A DNA stretch of 64,000 nucleotides from an uncultured Saprospiraceae bacterium (lineage in GTDB: Bacteria > Bacteroidota > Bacteroidia > Chitinophagales > Saprospiraceae). The notes under the pieces were generated by a model. It did no database searches, had not been told where the DNA came from, and saw nothing but the letters and a program-made list of their open reading frames with translations. This document shows positions 16,397-25,576 of the stretch, one piece after another. A program made the translations under genes and the position numbers. Every line of letters begins with the position of its first letter. Within the stretch, counting starts at the first letter, position 1. The stretch lies in the NCBI GenBank assembly GCA_937981555.1, contig CALJOK010000022.1, positions 175,888 to 239,887 on the forward strand, given 5' to 3'.

Positions 16397-17569
16397 TTAA
16401 TTAATACTTTTTAAATATTCAGAAGGAGAAACATGGGTAATTTTCTTAAAAACTCTGTTAAAAGTAGCCTTACTATTGAAGCCACATTCTAAGGCAATTC
16501 CTAAGAGAGAAAGGTGTTGAAGAGATTCATCTTTGACTTTGGATTTAAATATTTCTACTCGATATTCATTGATGAATTCGTTGAAGTTTTTTCCAAATTC
16601 AGTATTAATAATTTGCGATAATTGATTGGAACTCAATTGCAAATCTTTAGCTAGATCAGCTAATGTAATTTCAGGATTCAAATAAGGTTTTTTAGTATCC
16701 ATAAATGAAGCAACTCGTGTTTTTAATTCCTTGGAAATTCCTTCATCTTTAGTTTCAGAATCCAAGTTTTCATCTGTCGAAGAATCTTTAGGAGCTTGCA
16801 AATTATACAATTTTGACAAATCCGAAAAATAACTCATCATCCCAACATAGACCATCGTCAACGAACCAGCCAAAAATGCCCACCATCTTTGTTTCCAATA
16901 ATTTTCGAAAAAAGAGTAATCGGTAATTTGAATAAATAATCCGAAAATGTAAAGTGCGGTGTAAATGATTAAAAAATTTCTTAACCAATTTAGTTCTACA
17001 TTATAGGTATTGGAAAAATATTGAACGATGCTTTTTCGATATTTGACATACAGGCTTCCTGCTAAAAATAAATAAATTATTCTGCTCAAATCTATCATGA
17101 TATCTAAAACTGGTGAAATATACGACTCATGAATTTTACTGATAAACCATCCATTCTGAATATTGTCAAAACCGGGAAGTGAAGCATCATAAATAAAAAT
17201 AGAAACGCGATAAATAAAATAGAGTAGGGCGGGTAAAAAGTGTAAAGAATCTATTTTCCTAAATTTAAAATATGGTCGCGTCAAACTTTTGATATAAAAA
17301 TAAATGAGCGGGCCGATGGCAAAAAGGAAATGAATGAGCCAATAATTAATTTTTGTATTTCGATAAGTATCATACCAATCCATAAATCCAATAATGTAAG
17401 TGGTTGAATGATAACCGGAGATAATTAACAAGAGAGAAAGAAATAGGTCTGATAAATGATTTTTACTAAAATACCTTTTGAGCAAAAGTAGGGCAAAGAT
17501 CAATCCTTGCAAAACAAAAATTAATAAGGTTAAACTGTAAAGATTAAAATTGGGAAAAACTAAATACAT
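16397..17569 (-). CDS. membrane-bound AraC-family regulator
   Basis: In this 390-residue protein residues 1-245 contain about seven hydrophobic helices (YSLTLLIFVLQGLIFALLLL; WLIHFLFAIGPLIYFYI; FLIIYTALYIFGLFI). Residues 285-390 are a full AraC-type double helix-turn-helix (ITLADLAKDLQLSSNQLSQII; LLGIALECGFNSKATFNRVFKK), ending with the typical SPSEYLKSI. This 7TM-HTH layout is common in Bacteroidota and is thought to sense membrane or periplasmic signals directly. No paired sensor is adjacent. The likely original target is the operator-like array and secreted genes downstream at 13624-15245, now split off by the IS. Confidence 0.85.
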   Translation of the reverse strand: MYLVFPNFNLYSLTLLIFVLQGLIFALLLLKRYFSKNHLSDLFLSLLLIISGYHSTTYIIGFMDWYDTYRNTKINYWLIHFLFAIGPLIYFYIKSLTRPYFKFRKIDSLHFLPALLYFIYRVSIFIYDASLPGFDNIQNGWFISKIHESYISPVLDIMIDLSRIIYLFLAGSLYVKYRKSIVQYFSNTYNVELNWLRNFLIIYTALYIFGLFIQITDYSFFENYWKQRWWAFLAGSLTMVYVGMMSYFSDLSKLYNLQAPKDSSTDENLDSETKDEGISKELKTRVASFMDTKKPYLNPEITLADLAKDLQLSSNQLSQIINTEFGKNFNEFINEYRVEIFKSKVKDESLQHLSLLGIALECGFNSKATFNRVFKKITHVSPSEYLKSIN

Positions 17570-17650
17570 GCTCTAAAGTGGATTAACTATTTCAAAGGAA
17601 ACCACTAAACTAGAAAAATGTTTGGAAGTAAGATTATTTTTGGAAAAATA

Positions 17651-17695
17651 ACCTATAAATGCAATGAAATAAATCATCGCATTTATAGGTAGCAT
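17651..17695 (-). terminator. terminator of the lamin-tail T9SS gene
   Basis: A perfect 12-bp stem (ACCTATAAATGC at 17651-17662 with 17679-17690) around a 16-base loop lies 10 bases after the stop at 17701. Read on the minus strand it is followed by a U-rich tail. Confidence 0.6.
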
Positions 17696-17700
17696 ATAAT

Positions 17701-20004
17701 TTATTTAAAAATTTTATACGTCAATTTCTCATTTTTGAAAAAAACAGAAATAAGATACATTCCTGATTTCCAATTTTGGGTATTTATTTCCCCCAAAATA
17801 TTAGGAGTCTTATCGAGGAAAACTATCTGTCCTAAAACATTATGAACCTCAATTTTATCTACTCGTTGATCCATTTCAATATTCAAAAAGTCAGCCATTG
17901 GATTTGGATAAAATTTTATTTCTATTTCGGAAGACAAATCTGAAGTAGAAGTAATCATTTCCAAATCCTCAAAGTATCTTGGCAAGATTTGGTAACCTTC
18001 CAAAAATGGATTATCCGAATCATATTGTCCACCCAAACCAGTCAAGTTAAAAGAGAAATCAGGAACAACCATTTCAAATAAATCAACATCTTGATCGATT
18101 CGCATTTCAAAAACATCTGTTCCATTTGTTACTTCTACATTAAAACCATTTGGGTCTGAATTATCCCAATCGCTTGGATTGACAATAGTAAGATTTTTAA
18201 TTTCAACTAATTGAGACTCTGTTGATTCATCAAGTAAAGTCACCTCTGTCGGGTTTGTAAGTGTATTGTTATTTGATAAAATAAAAAGAGTGTCAGGAAT
18301 GATTTCAGCCAATCCATTAAATTGAGTAATCGTCCCTTGGATCATTATTTCATCTCCTTCAACAACTGAATATCCAAATGTATTTGAATTGTTATAAACC
18401 GTTATTCCATCACCAAAACCATCAATCAAAACGAATTGCAATCCACTATTGGTTTCATTAAAATTCACTCCGTAAACGATACCTTGTAACTCACATTTCC
18501 GATTTAAAGAATCAATCTCGCCATCACTATTAGTTGTTGTCATCACTCCAATTTCTCGAATCGGAAATTGAGATAAAGGGACGAAGCAATTATTTTCCAT
18601 ATTTGGGTCAGCCATCAAATCAAAATCTTCAATCATAATTCCAGTTTCAGAAATAGAGGAATTCCAATTTGTAGGATCATTGTTATTTGTATTGACATCG
18701 CAAAGGACTAGCGATGCGCCCATACCATTGGCGAGTTCAGACCATGCAGCTGTATTGGAATATTCGACCACATCTGCGACACTTCCTCCTGGATTTCTTA
18801 ACTCCAAAATCTCTCCCGAATTAGTCAAACTTCCACTCGACCATTGCAGCGGTGAAAAACCATAATAATTAGCAAAAGCCAAGGAATCACGGGCAATAAC
18901 AATATATTCACCAGATGCTAAAACGATCTCAGGAAAGGTATAATTGATGCCTTCTGAAAAATAATAATTTACTAAATTAACATCCAAAACATCGTTATTG
19001 TAGATCTCAATAAACTCCGTCGAATCGCTACCCGTTTCAGGTGGATTGTACATGATTTCAGAAATCATCAAATCGGGTAGGGTAGCATCATCATCTTCGA
19101 TAATTAATTCGAAAGTTTGATGCATCGGATTTACGATTCCATCATTGTTTGGATTTATCAATGAAAAATTAGCCACTTCATTCGATTCAATATTGAAATC
19201 TTCAATAATTTGTACCGTTATGATTTGGGTATCTTTTTCCATACCTGCGGGGAATGTAATGGTAATCGGAGGAGCCAAGACTAAAGAAAAATCTTCATTC
19301 AAAATTGCATCTGAATTTGACTCTAGCTGAAAAGTAACTTCAGTTGAGTTCGCATTTCCATTTTCCAAAACTATAGAAACACCAATCAATAAATCATCTT
19401 CCAAAAGACTGACAGAAGATTCCAAAAAACCAATAATTGGACCGATGGGACATAATGAATTATCGAATGGATTAGCAATGATTTCTTTTTCATTAATGAT
19501 AATTCCAGTTGTAGTCATCGCTTCCATCCAATTTGTAAATAGATTGTTATCACTCTGTAAATCACAAAGGACAAGTGACGCGCCAAGACCATTTGTTGGG
19601 ATAGTATTTTGATATTCTACGAGATCAATAGAAGTTCCATTTCCATCAATTAATTCTAAAGTTTCTCCATTATTGCTGAGTGTTCCAGATTCCCATTGGA
19701 AGGCAAAAGTGCCGAAGGTATTTTGAAAGGCAACTGAATCTTTTGCTACTACAAAATAAGTTTGAGAAGCAATCTCAATATTCGGGAATGAATATGTGAT
19801 ACCTTGACCAAATTCAATTCCGGAAAGATTGACGGTTGTATTTTCATTGTTATAAATTTCGATATACTCTAATGAATCTGTTCCATCCTCGGGAGGATTA
19901 TACATGATTTCAGAAATAATTAATTGTGGAGTTTGTGCGATAGTTTTTTTTCCAAAAAGGAAAAAACATAAAAATAGGAAAGTGGAGATTCGAATTGTTT
20001 TCAT
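17701..20004 (-). CDS. T9SS-secreted lamin-tail/Calx-beta protein
   Basis: This 767-residue protein has a signal peptide ending near TIAQ and then several modules. A lamin-tail domain spans about residues 27-165 (LIISEIMYNPPEDGTDSLEYIEIYN). A Calx-beta-like domain spans about 190-305. A second lamin-tail domain spans about 310-450 (LMISEIMYNPPETGSDSTEFIEIYN). An OB-fold-like region lies at about 490-680 (ELQGIVYGVNF; GDEIMIQGTITQFNG). The last 80 residues form a type A T9SS sorting domain (KFYPNPMADFLNI... YKIFK). In this phylum such modules occur in secreted nucleases and surface proteins; no nuclease catalytic domain is present, so it is probably a binding or structural protein. A hairpin abuts its start codon. 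Confidence 0.85.
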   Translation of the reverse strand: MKTIRISTFLFLCFFLFGKKTIAQTPQLIISEIMYNPPEDGTDSLEYIEIYNNENTTVNLSGIEFGQGITYSFPNIEIASQTYFVVAKDSVAFQNTFGTFAFQWESGTLSNNGETLELIDGNGTSIDLVEYQNTIPTNGLGASLVLCDLQSDNNLFTNWMEAMTTTGIIINEKEIIANPFDNSLCPIGPIIGFLESSVSLLEDDLLIGVSIVLENGNANSTEVTFQLESNSDAILNEDFSLVLAPPITITFPAGMEKDTQIITVQIIEDFNIESNEVANFSLINPNNDGIVNPMHQTFELIIEDDDATLPDLMISEIMYNPPETGSDSTEFIEIYNNDVLDVNLVNYYFSEGINYTFPEIVLASGEYIVIARDSLAFANYYGFSPLQWSSGSLTNSGEILELRNPGGSVADVVEYSNTAAWSELANGMGASLVLCDVNTNNNDPTNWNSSISETGIMIEDFDLMADPNMENNCFVPLSQFPIREIGVMTTTNSDGEIDSLNRKCELQGIVYGVNFNETNSGLQFVLIDGFGDGITVYNNSNTFGYSVVEGDEIMIQGTITQFNGLAEIIPDTLFILSNNNTLTNPTEVTLLDESTESQLVEIKNLTIVNPSDWDNSDPNGFNVEVTNGTDVFEMRIDQDVDLFEMVVPDFSFNLTGLGGQYDSDNPFLEGYQILPRYFEDLEMITSTSDLSSEIEIKFYPNPMADFLNIEMDQRVDKIEVHNVLGQIVFLDKTPNILGEINTQNWKSGMYLISVFFKNEKLTYKIFK

Positions 20005-20006
20005 GT

Positions 20007-20044
20007 GAGAGGTAATTAATTTTCAATACAATATTGTACCTCTC
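20007..20044 (-). promoter_or_regulatory. 5' UTR hairpin adjoining the start codon
   Basis: On the minus strand GAGAGGTA (20044-20037) pairs perfectly with TACCTCTC (20014-20007), whose last base is two bases before the ATG at 20004-20002. The loop is 22 bases and holds a small ACAATATTGT palindrome. The stem would hide the initiation region of the lamin-tail mRNA, so translational control is plausible. Confidence 0.45.
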
Positions 20045-20109
20045 TAAAATAATTATTTGGTTTTGGAAAATTTAATATTGTTGTCTCGTATAAAATTTGA
20101 CAATATGTG

Positions 20110-20175
20110 TTTTTCAGTACAGGCGAATTCATTCGCCTATATTATTAGGCGAATGAATTCGCCTGTACTGAAAAA
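20110..20175. repeat. 30-bp perfect palindrome with 6-base loop
   Basis: Arms 20110-20139 and 20146-20175 are perfectly complementary and contain nested GGCGAATTCATTCGCC, itself palindromic. It lies between two minus-strand genes (acyl-CoA dehydrogenase end and lamin-tail gene start). There is no coding potential. The right arm overlaps the left arm of the terminator at 20171 by a few bases. Confidence 0.8.
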
Positions 20176-20213
20176 CGGTCATCATTAATTAAAATGATGA
20201 CCGTTCTATTTTT
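20171..20213. terminator. terminator of the acyl-CoA dehydrogenase gene
   Basis: AACGGTCATCATT (20174-20186) pairs perfectly with 20193-20205. On the minus strand it is followed by a T5 run, and on the plus strand by a T7 run, so it could act in both directions. It lies 20 bases after the stop at 20233. Confidence 0.8.
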
Positions 20214-20232
20214 TTATAAAAAGGAAATTCAA

Positions 20233-21390
20233 TTAAATATTCCCTTTCAATATTTCTCTAGAGATAACTAACTTTTGAATTTCAGAAGTACCTTCTCCAA
20301 TTGTCAACAACTTTGAATCACGATAAAATTTCTCAACCGGAAAGTCTTTGGTAAAACCATAACCTCCAAAAATTTGTACCCCTTCATTCGCACATTCCAC
20401 CGCGATTTCTGAAGCATACAATTTTGCCATTGCACCTTCCTTCGTCATTTTCTTACCAGCATTTTTAAAATCTGCAGCTCGACGAGTCAATAATTCAGCA
20501 GCTTGAATTTTAGTAGCCATATCAGCTAATTTAAAACTGATCGCTTGAAAAGAAGAAATTGGTTTTCCAAATTGCTCCCGCTCTTGGGAATATTTTACAG
20601 ATGCTTCGTAAGCACCTTTGGCAATACCTAAAGATAAAGCAGCAATCGAAATTCGACCACCATCTAGAATCTTCATAGATTGAATAAATCCATCACCAAC
20701 ATTTCCAAGTACTTGACCTTCATGGATTTTGCAATCGCTAAAAATCATCTCCGCCGTTTCACTAGCACGCATGCCTAATTTATTTTCTTTTTTCCCAGCT
20801 TCAAAACCAGGTGTTCCTCTTTCCACAACAAATGCAGTCATCCCATGACTATCCAACAAATCTCCAGTTCGAGCAATCACGACTGCCACGTCTCCAGACT
20901 TTCCATGAGTGATGAAATTTTTTGCTCCATTCAATATCCAATGATCCCCGTCTTTTACCGCTACACATTGCATTCGACCAGCATCACTACCTGTATTTGG
21001 TTCTGTCAATCCCCAAGCACCAATCCATTCACCAGTTGCTAATTTTGGAAGGTATCTTTTCTTTTGTTTCTCATTTCCAAAAGCCAAAATATGGCCAGTA
21101 CAAAGTGAGTTATGAGCAGCTACGGACAAACCGATTGAGCCACAAACTTTTCCAATTTCAGTTAAAATAGAAATGTATTCTTGATAACCTAAACCTGAGC
21201 CACTATATTCTTCAGGAACGAGAATTCCAAGGAATCCAAGGTTTCCTAATTTACGCATGGTCTCGATAGGAAAGTGTTGTGCTTCATCCCATTCCATGAC
21301 GTAAGGTCGGATGTGATTTTCTGCAAAATCCTTTGCACTCTGTTCAATCATTTGAAGATTTTCCAAAAATGCGTCTGTATTTTCAGTCAT
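20233..21390 (-). CDS. acyl-CoA dehydrogenase
   Basis: This 385-residue FAD enzyme catalyses alpha,beta-dehydrogenation of acyl-CoA thioesters in beta-oxidation or branched amino-acid breakdown. The three-domain layout is complete: an N-terminal helical domain, the FAD-contacting strand with [13 protein letters not shown], and the C-terminal helical domain with [17 protein letters not shown]. The catalytic base is Glu at about residue 366 in [10 protein letters not shown], the short/branched-chain position. Chain-length preference cannot be fixed. No electron-transfer flavoprotein genes are adjacent; upstream is a 303-base gap. Confidence 0.9.
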   Translation of the reverse strand: MTENTDAFLENLQMIEQSAKDFAENHIRPYVMEWDEAQHFPIETMRKLGNLGFLGILVPEEYSGSGLGYQEYISILTEIGKVCGSIGLSVAAHNSLCTGHILAFGNEKQKKRYLPKLATGEWIGAWGLTEPNTGSDAGRMQCVAVKDGDHWILNGAKNFITHGKSGDVAVVIARTGDLLDSHGMTAFVVERGTPGFEAGKKENKLGMRASETAEMIFSDCKIHEGQVLGNVGDGFIQSMKILDGGRISIAALSLGIAKGAYEASVKYSQEREQFGKPISSFQAISFKLADMATKIQAAELLTRRAADFKNAGKKMTKEGAMAKLYASEIAVECANEGVQIFGGYGFTKDFPVEKFYRDSKLLTIGEGTSEIQKLVISREILKGNI

Positions 21391-21693
21391 TTGATATTTT
21401 TTTCTGTAATTATAAAATGGTTAAATAAAGTGTTGACGTGCAGGAAAATCTGCATCTTTTATTTGCGAATTTTCGCTTGTGATTTGGTAAAATGTACGTT
21501 CAAAATTGTTCAATATTGCTTTTTATTAAAAGCGAACAAAATTAAGACTTTTACTTCATTTTAAACTAAAAAAAAGAGGAATAGTTTTCCACTAAGCAAA
21601 ATTTTGAGACTCTAAAATAACGGTTTGAAATAGGAAGGAGGAATTTAGATAGATTTCCAAAAGAGAGTTACTTCATTGGTTTAGCCAATTGAA
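21391..21693. other. intergenic region, possible -7 element
   Basis: No credible gene is present in these 303 bases. The only signal is TAATTTTG on the minus strand (21544-21537), fitting the TAnnTTTG -7 consensus for the acyl-CoA dehydrogenase, without a clear -33 partner. Confidence 0.35.
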
Positions 21694-22239
21694 TTATTTG
21701 AATCGTGTTTTAAAATTTTCAAAAACTTTTAACGAATTTAATCTTTTGGAAGAATGATCCTCCACTTCATCTGTAGAAAATGAATCGGAAATGGTAGTAA
21801 ATAAAGTAATTTTGTTTCGTTTTTCACCTGTTCCAAAAATGCCTTCTTGATCTAATTGTCCTAGTGCCGTTTCCATACAATCGATGAGGTCCATTTTATA
21901 TTTATAAAAAGAATCTTCGCTTAATTCATCTTGAATTTTTTCGGATAAAAAATAAACAGGATCAAACTCTTCTCTTGAAAGAGTTGAATACTCCCATTCA
22001 ACAGGAGCCCATTTGTAATAAGCCTCCTCTTTAGAATTTGTTGCTATATTATTGGTGAGCATTGTTTTCAAATGACTTTCAGTTGAGTTGGCGTAGGCAT
22101 AGCAACTCAATACATCATCTACAGTTAATAGCACAAAGGAAAAGAAATCCTCGTTTGGTTTTTCTTCAAGAATTTTTTTGAAAGCAATTCTTGAGGCAGC
22201 AGTAATTTTTTCTATCAGTTCTTTTTTATTATAAGACAT
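21694..22239 (-). CDS. DUF4303-like protein
   Basis: The 181-residue cytoplasmic protein has no signal peptide. The N-terminal helix plus FFSFVLLTVDDVLSCYAYANS strand-turn, the WAPVEWEYS segment and the C-terminal IFGTGEKRNKITLFTTISDS strand fit DUF4303, a family of unknown role found singly or near immunity-type genes. The final stretch (SSKRLNSLKVFENFKTRF) is the typical closing helix. It follows rarA by 21 bases on the same strand, so is likely co-transcribed, but I see no functional link. Confidence 0.6.
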   Translation of the reverse strand: MSYNKKELIEKITAASRIAFKKILEEKPNEDFFSFVLLTVDDVLSCYAYANSTESHLKTMLTNNIATNSKEEAYYKWAPVEWEYSTLSREEFDPVYFLSEKIQDELSEDSFYKYKMDLIDCMETALGQLDQEGIFGTGEKRNKITLFTTISDSFSTDEVEDHSSKRLNSLKVFENFKTRFK

Positions 22240-22260
22240 GCTTTTTTCTTAATTGTATTT

Positions 22261-23535
22261 TTAATAACCATATTTTCCATCCCACATCGACTTCAATCGT
22301 TGCCTAATTTTTTCCTCCGCCAAATTTTCACTCGGCTCATAAAATTTTGATTTAGAAATTTCTTCTGGTAAAAATTCTAAATCCACAAAGTTGTTTTTAA
22401 TGTCATGCGCATATTTATACTCTTTTCCATAATCCAAACTCTTCATCAATTTAGTCGGCGCATTTCTTAAAGGTAAAGGAACAGGAAGTCCTCCCGTTTC
22501 TCGAACCAATCTTTGCGCATTGCCAATGGCTAAATAGGCAGAATTACTTTTAGGAGAAGTCGCTAGATAAATAGCAGTTTGAGATAAAATAATTCTCGCT
22601 TCAGGTAATCCAACTGCTTGAACTGCTTGAAAACACGTCGTTGCCATTAACAACGCATTTGGGTTCGCCAAACCAATATCTTCCGATGCAGAAATCATCA
22701 TTCGCCGACAAATAAATTTTACATCTTCACCACCTTCCACCATACGAGCTAACCAATAAACTGCGCCATTCGGATCGCTTCCTCTGATACTTTTAATGAA
22801 AGCAGAAATGACATCATAGTGTTGTTCGCCACCTTTATCATACATAGCGATGTTCTGTTGTAACAATGACTTTACAAGTTCATTGGTGATGATTAGTTTT
22901 TCCTCTTTATCAGCAAAATTGCAAACCAACTCCAAAATATTATACAACTTCCGTGCATCACCGCCACAAAAAGTCAACATCGCCTCGTACTCTTTTACTT
23001 CGACATTTTTTAATTTTAAATATTCATCTTTTACCAATGCTTCGTCAATCAATTGCATCAAATCTTCTTTGGTCAAATGTTCTAAAACATAAACTTGCGA
23101 TCTAGAAAGTAAAGCTGAGATAACTTCAAAAGAAGGGTTCTCAGTTGTCGCACCCACGAGTGTAACAATTCCTTTTTCGACAGCTCCCAATAATGAATCT
23201 TGTTGTGATTTGGAAAATCGATGAATCTCATCAATAAATAGAATTGGATTTGCTGCAGTAAAAAAACGATTCTTTTGCGCCTTTAAAATAGTTTCGCGAA
23301 TATCTTTAACCCCCGAGTTGATGGCACTTAAAGCATGAAATGGTCGATCCAAAGTATTAGCAATAATTCCTGCCAGCGTAGTTTTTCCAACACCTGGAGG
23401 TCCCCACAAAATGATCGAAGGAATATTCCCCGATTCGATGGCTCTTCTCAAAACTGCTCCTTCGCCCACCAAATGTTTTTGACCAATATAGTCATCCAAG
23501 GTTTTGGGGCGCAATCGTTCCGCTAGTGGTTGCAT
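22261..23535 (-). CDS. rarA: replication-associated recombination protein RarA (AAA+ ATPase)
   Basis: This 424-residue AAA+ ATPase belongs to the RarA/MgsA/WRNIP1 family, which acts at stalled replication forks. Walker A is WGPPGVGKTT (residues 44-53) and Walker B LFIDEIHRF (99-107). Sensor 1 is in VGATTENPSFEV and sensor 2 in the CGGDARKLYN helix. The C-terminal tetramerisation region includes KSIRGSDPNGAVYWLARM and the conserved ASEDIGLANP motif. The start MQPLAERLRP is the canonical N-terminus (LAERLRPxxLDDxxGQ). Length matches the family. Confidence 0.95.
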   Translation of the reverse strand: MQPLAERLRPKTLDDYIGQKHLVGEGAVLRRAIESGNIPSIILWGPPGVGKTTLAGIIANTLDRPFHALSAINSGVKDIRETILKAQKNRFFTAANPILFIDEIHRFSKSQQDSLLGAVEKGIVTLVGATTENPSFEVISALLSRSQVYVLEHLTKEDLMQLIDEALVKDEYLKLKNVEVKEYEAMLTFCGGDARKLYNILELVCNFADKEEKLIITNELVKSLLQQNIAMYDKGGEQHYDVISAFIKSIRGSDPNGAVYWLARMVEGGEDVKFICRRMMISASEDIGLANPNALLMATTCFQAVQAVGLPEARIILSQTAIYLATSPKSNSAYLAIGNAQRLVRETGGLPVPLPLRNAPTKLMKSLDYGKEYKYAHDIKNNFVDLEFLPEEISKSKFYEPSENLAEEKIRQRLKSMWDGKYGY

Positions 23536-23793
23536 TTTATGAATAATTTTTTAATTGAAATGGATACTCAAATTTAGGAAATTTTTTGAGATTGATTTCA
23601 CTCTAAACTGTTCATTTATTCATCCAGCTTTTGGAAAAGCGTTACTTCATTTTTATTTTCAGATGTAGTTAAGAATGGTGAGGAGGGGAGAAGCTCAGAT
23701 AGAGTGATGGAAAGTAAGGCTTTCACGATCAAAATAAATTATGATGGAAAAATTATTCACATTTCTAGTCGGTGATTTTTGATGAAAAAAATA
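23536..23793. other. intergenic region without visible features
   Basis: This stretch between the redoxin terminator and the rarA start holds no credible ORF, tRNA or conserved repeat that I can see. Confidence 0.5.
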
Positions 23794-23827
23794 AAAGAGG
23801 ATTGGGAACAAAACCCAACCCTCTTTT
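23794..23827. terminator. terminator downstream of the redoxin gene
   Basis: AAGAGG-A-TTGGG pairs with CCCAA-C-CCTCTT around AACAAAA (one mismatch), flanked by A- and T-runs. It lies 14 bases past the stop at 23841. Confidence 0.75.
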
Positions 23828-23840
23828 TTATCTAAATAAC

Positions 23841-24341
23841 CTATCTCAAAGTCTTTAAATATTCTATAGCTTTTTCAGTATTCAAATGAAAGTCATTGAA
23901 AATCACTCGGTTGTTTTTATCAATTAAAATAAACCAAGGTGTTCCACCTGTTCGATAATTTTTCATGATATGACTGATGTTTTGAGAAGTCGCATCACCT
24001 TCATCCTGACCAAATGGAATTTTCAAATCATACTCTTTTTGAATTTCAACCATGCGCTCAAAAGTATTCGCATGAGCACCTTCGAAAACAGTTTGAACAG
24101 CTAAAAATGAAACTTGATCATTTCCTTCCAACGCTGTAACCATTTTTTGTAACGAAGGCAATCCTACGCTGTGACAACCTGGACACCAAGCTTGGAAGCA
24201 ATAAATCACTTTAAATTTTCCTTCAAAATCCGACAACTTAATTTGAGCTATTTCTTTCCCATTTTTATCTACCCATTGACTCACATTTAGTTCTGGAGCA
24301 AGTTGCCCTTCGATGCCATATTTTAGATCGGTATTTTTCAT
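23841..24341 (-). CDS. TlpA-like redoxin (CPGC)
   Basis: This is a 166-residue thioredoxin-fold protein. The active-site motif is CPGC (Cys53-Cys56) after the strand VIYCFQAW, and the cis-proline is in GGTPWFILID. There is no signal peptide, so it is cytoplasmic. The CPGC motif and spacing place it with AhpC/TSA-TlpA type reductases rather than thioredoxin (CGPC). It is related to the second CPGC redoxin at 26803, with an msr pair and an AraC regulator between them. A role in thiol-disulfide repair or peroxide handling fits the neighbours but is inference. Confidence 0.75.
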   Translation of the reverse strand: MKNTDLKYGIEGQLAPELNVSQWVDKNGKEIAQIKLSDFEGKFKVIYCFQAWCPGCHSVGLPSLQKMVTALEGNDQVSFLAVQTVFEGAHANTFERMVEIQKEYDLKIPFGQDEGDATSQNISHIMKNYRTGGTPWFILIDKNNRVIFNDFHLNTEKAIEYLKTLR

Positions 24342-24359
24342 TTTAAAACTCCTTTTGTT

Positions 24360-24906
24360 TTATTGAGTAATTTCTTTTTTTATTTTATTAGCATACTGCG
24401 CTCGTAACTTTTGAATCTTTGGATCAATCACTACTCGGCAATATCCAGCAAATGAATTTCGATTATAATAATCTTGATGCTTAGTTTCGGCCTCAAAAAA
24501 ATATATCTAAAGCAGTTACCTCCGTTACGATTGACGAAGGAAATTTTGATTTTAAATTATCCAAAACATTTTCGACAATTGCTTTTTGTTCCACATCATG
24601 ATATAAAATAATCGAACGATATTGAGTGCCTTTATCTGCACCTTGTCGATTCAAAGTAGTGGGATCATGACTCGTCATAAAAATGGTTACTAGTTCTTTG
24701 TAACTCATTTTCTCCTTATCAAAAGTAACTTGAATTACTTCCGCATGACCAGTTACCCCTGAGCAAACTGATCGATAATTTGGATTTTGGACATGACTGC
24801 CTGTATATACTGAAACTACTTTTTCGACTCCCTCTAACTTTTGAATCACCGCTTCGATACACCAAAAGCATCCTCCGCCGAATGTTGCTAAATGTTTATT
24901 TTTCAT
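24360..24906 (-). pseudogene. msrA: peptide methionine sulfoxide reductase MsrA, frameshifted
   Basis: MsrA reduces methionine-S-sulfoxide. The catalytic motif GCFWC is intact near the N-terminus (GGGCFWCIEAV), and the reading continues normally to VTALDIFF, where a TGA at 24493-24495 stops it after 137 residues. The rest of MsrA is present in another frame: EAETKHQDYYNRNSF, then AGYCRVVIDPKIQKLR, ending at a TAA at 24360. The break is a run of seven T on the coding strand (24495-24501); six would restore the frame and give about 181 residues, the normal family length. The truncated form lacks the QDYY region and the C-terminal resolving Cys. The cause may be mutation, phase variation or a sequencing indel. 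The start overlaps the end of msrB by 11 bases. Confidence 0.85.
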
Positions 24907-25348
24907 CTTCTAATTGTTTTAGTGAAACAGAATTAATACAATATCTTAAACCACTTGGAGCTGGTCCATCTGGGAAAATATGTCCCAAATGACTATCACA
25001 AACGTTGCACATGACTTCGATTCTAACCATTCCAAATCCACCATCTTTTTCATATTTGATAGCATTAGGTAGAATTGGTTGAGTGAAACTTGGCCAGCCA
25101 GTTTTGGAGTCAAATTTTTCACCTGAGTCAAATAATTTTGTGTCGCAACAAACGCAAGAGTAAATCCCCGGATCATATCTTGAACAATGATCTCCTGTGA
25201 ATCGACCTTCCGTTCCTTTGGTTCGCGTCACTCGAAATTCTTCCTCGGAGAGTTGTGTTCGCCACTCATCGTCAGTTTTTTCAACTCGTCGATCAGGGGC
25301 AATATTTCCATGGTTCGCGTATTTGATTACATCATTCCAGTTTAGCAT
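24896..25348 (-). CDS. msrB: peptide methionine sulfoxide reductase MsrB
   Basis: This 150-residue selenium-free MsrB reduces methionine-R-sulfoxide in proteins. The zinc site is visible as two Cys pairs (CVCCD and CNVCD), the catalytic motif is LRYCINSVSL near the C-terminus, and the family signatures GWPSFTQPI and HLGHIFPDGP are intact. There is no signal peptide. The N-terminal WNDVIKYANHG is normal for the family. It overlaps msrA by 11 bases, so the two are translationally linked and form the usual complementary pair. Confidence 0.95.
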   Translation of the reverse strand: MLNWNDVIKYANHGNIAPDRRVEKTDDEWRTQLSEEEFRVTRTKGTEGRFTGDHCSRYDPGIYSCVCCDTKLFDSGEKFDSKTGWPSFTQPILPNAIKYEKDGGFGMVRIEVMCNVCDSHLGHIFPDGPAPSGLRYCINSVSLKQLEDEK

Positions 25349-25576
25349 GATTACTCCTTTTTATTTTGTTTATTAATAGTGCAAAGATATGAGTAAAGCT
25401 TTGTTTTCTCCTGAATCAAAGTTCCCATTGATTTGTAAATATTTCCCTTGTTTTTTTTTATTTTTTTGGAAAATAAATAAAATTGAATTATTACTTTGAC
25501 TTAAAAAAGAAACAAAATTAGGCCTAATTGCTAGATGTGATGCAAATCAAAATTCCTTTTGATTTGTAAATTATTC

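Noticed and set aside
21274..21564. 96-codon plus-strand ORF in the acyl-CoA dehydrogenase leader
   Set aside because: It is mostly antisense to the dehydrogenase start and has no domain.
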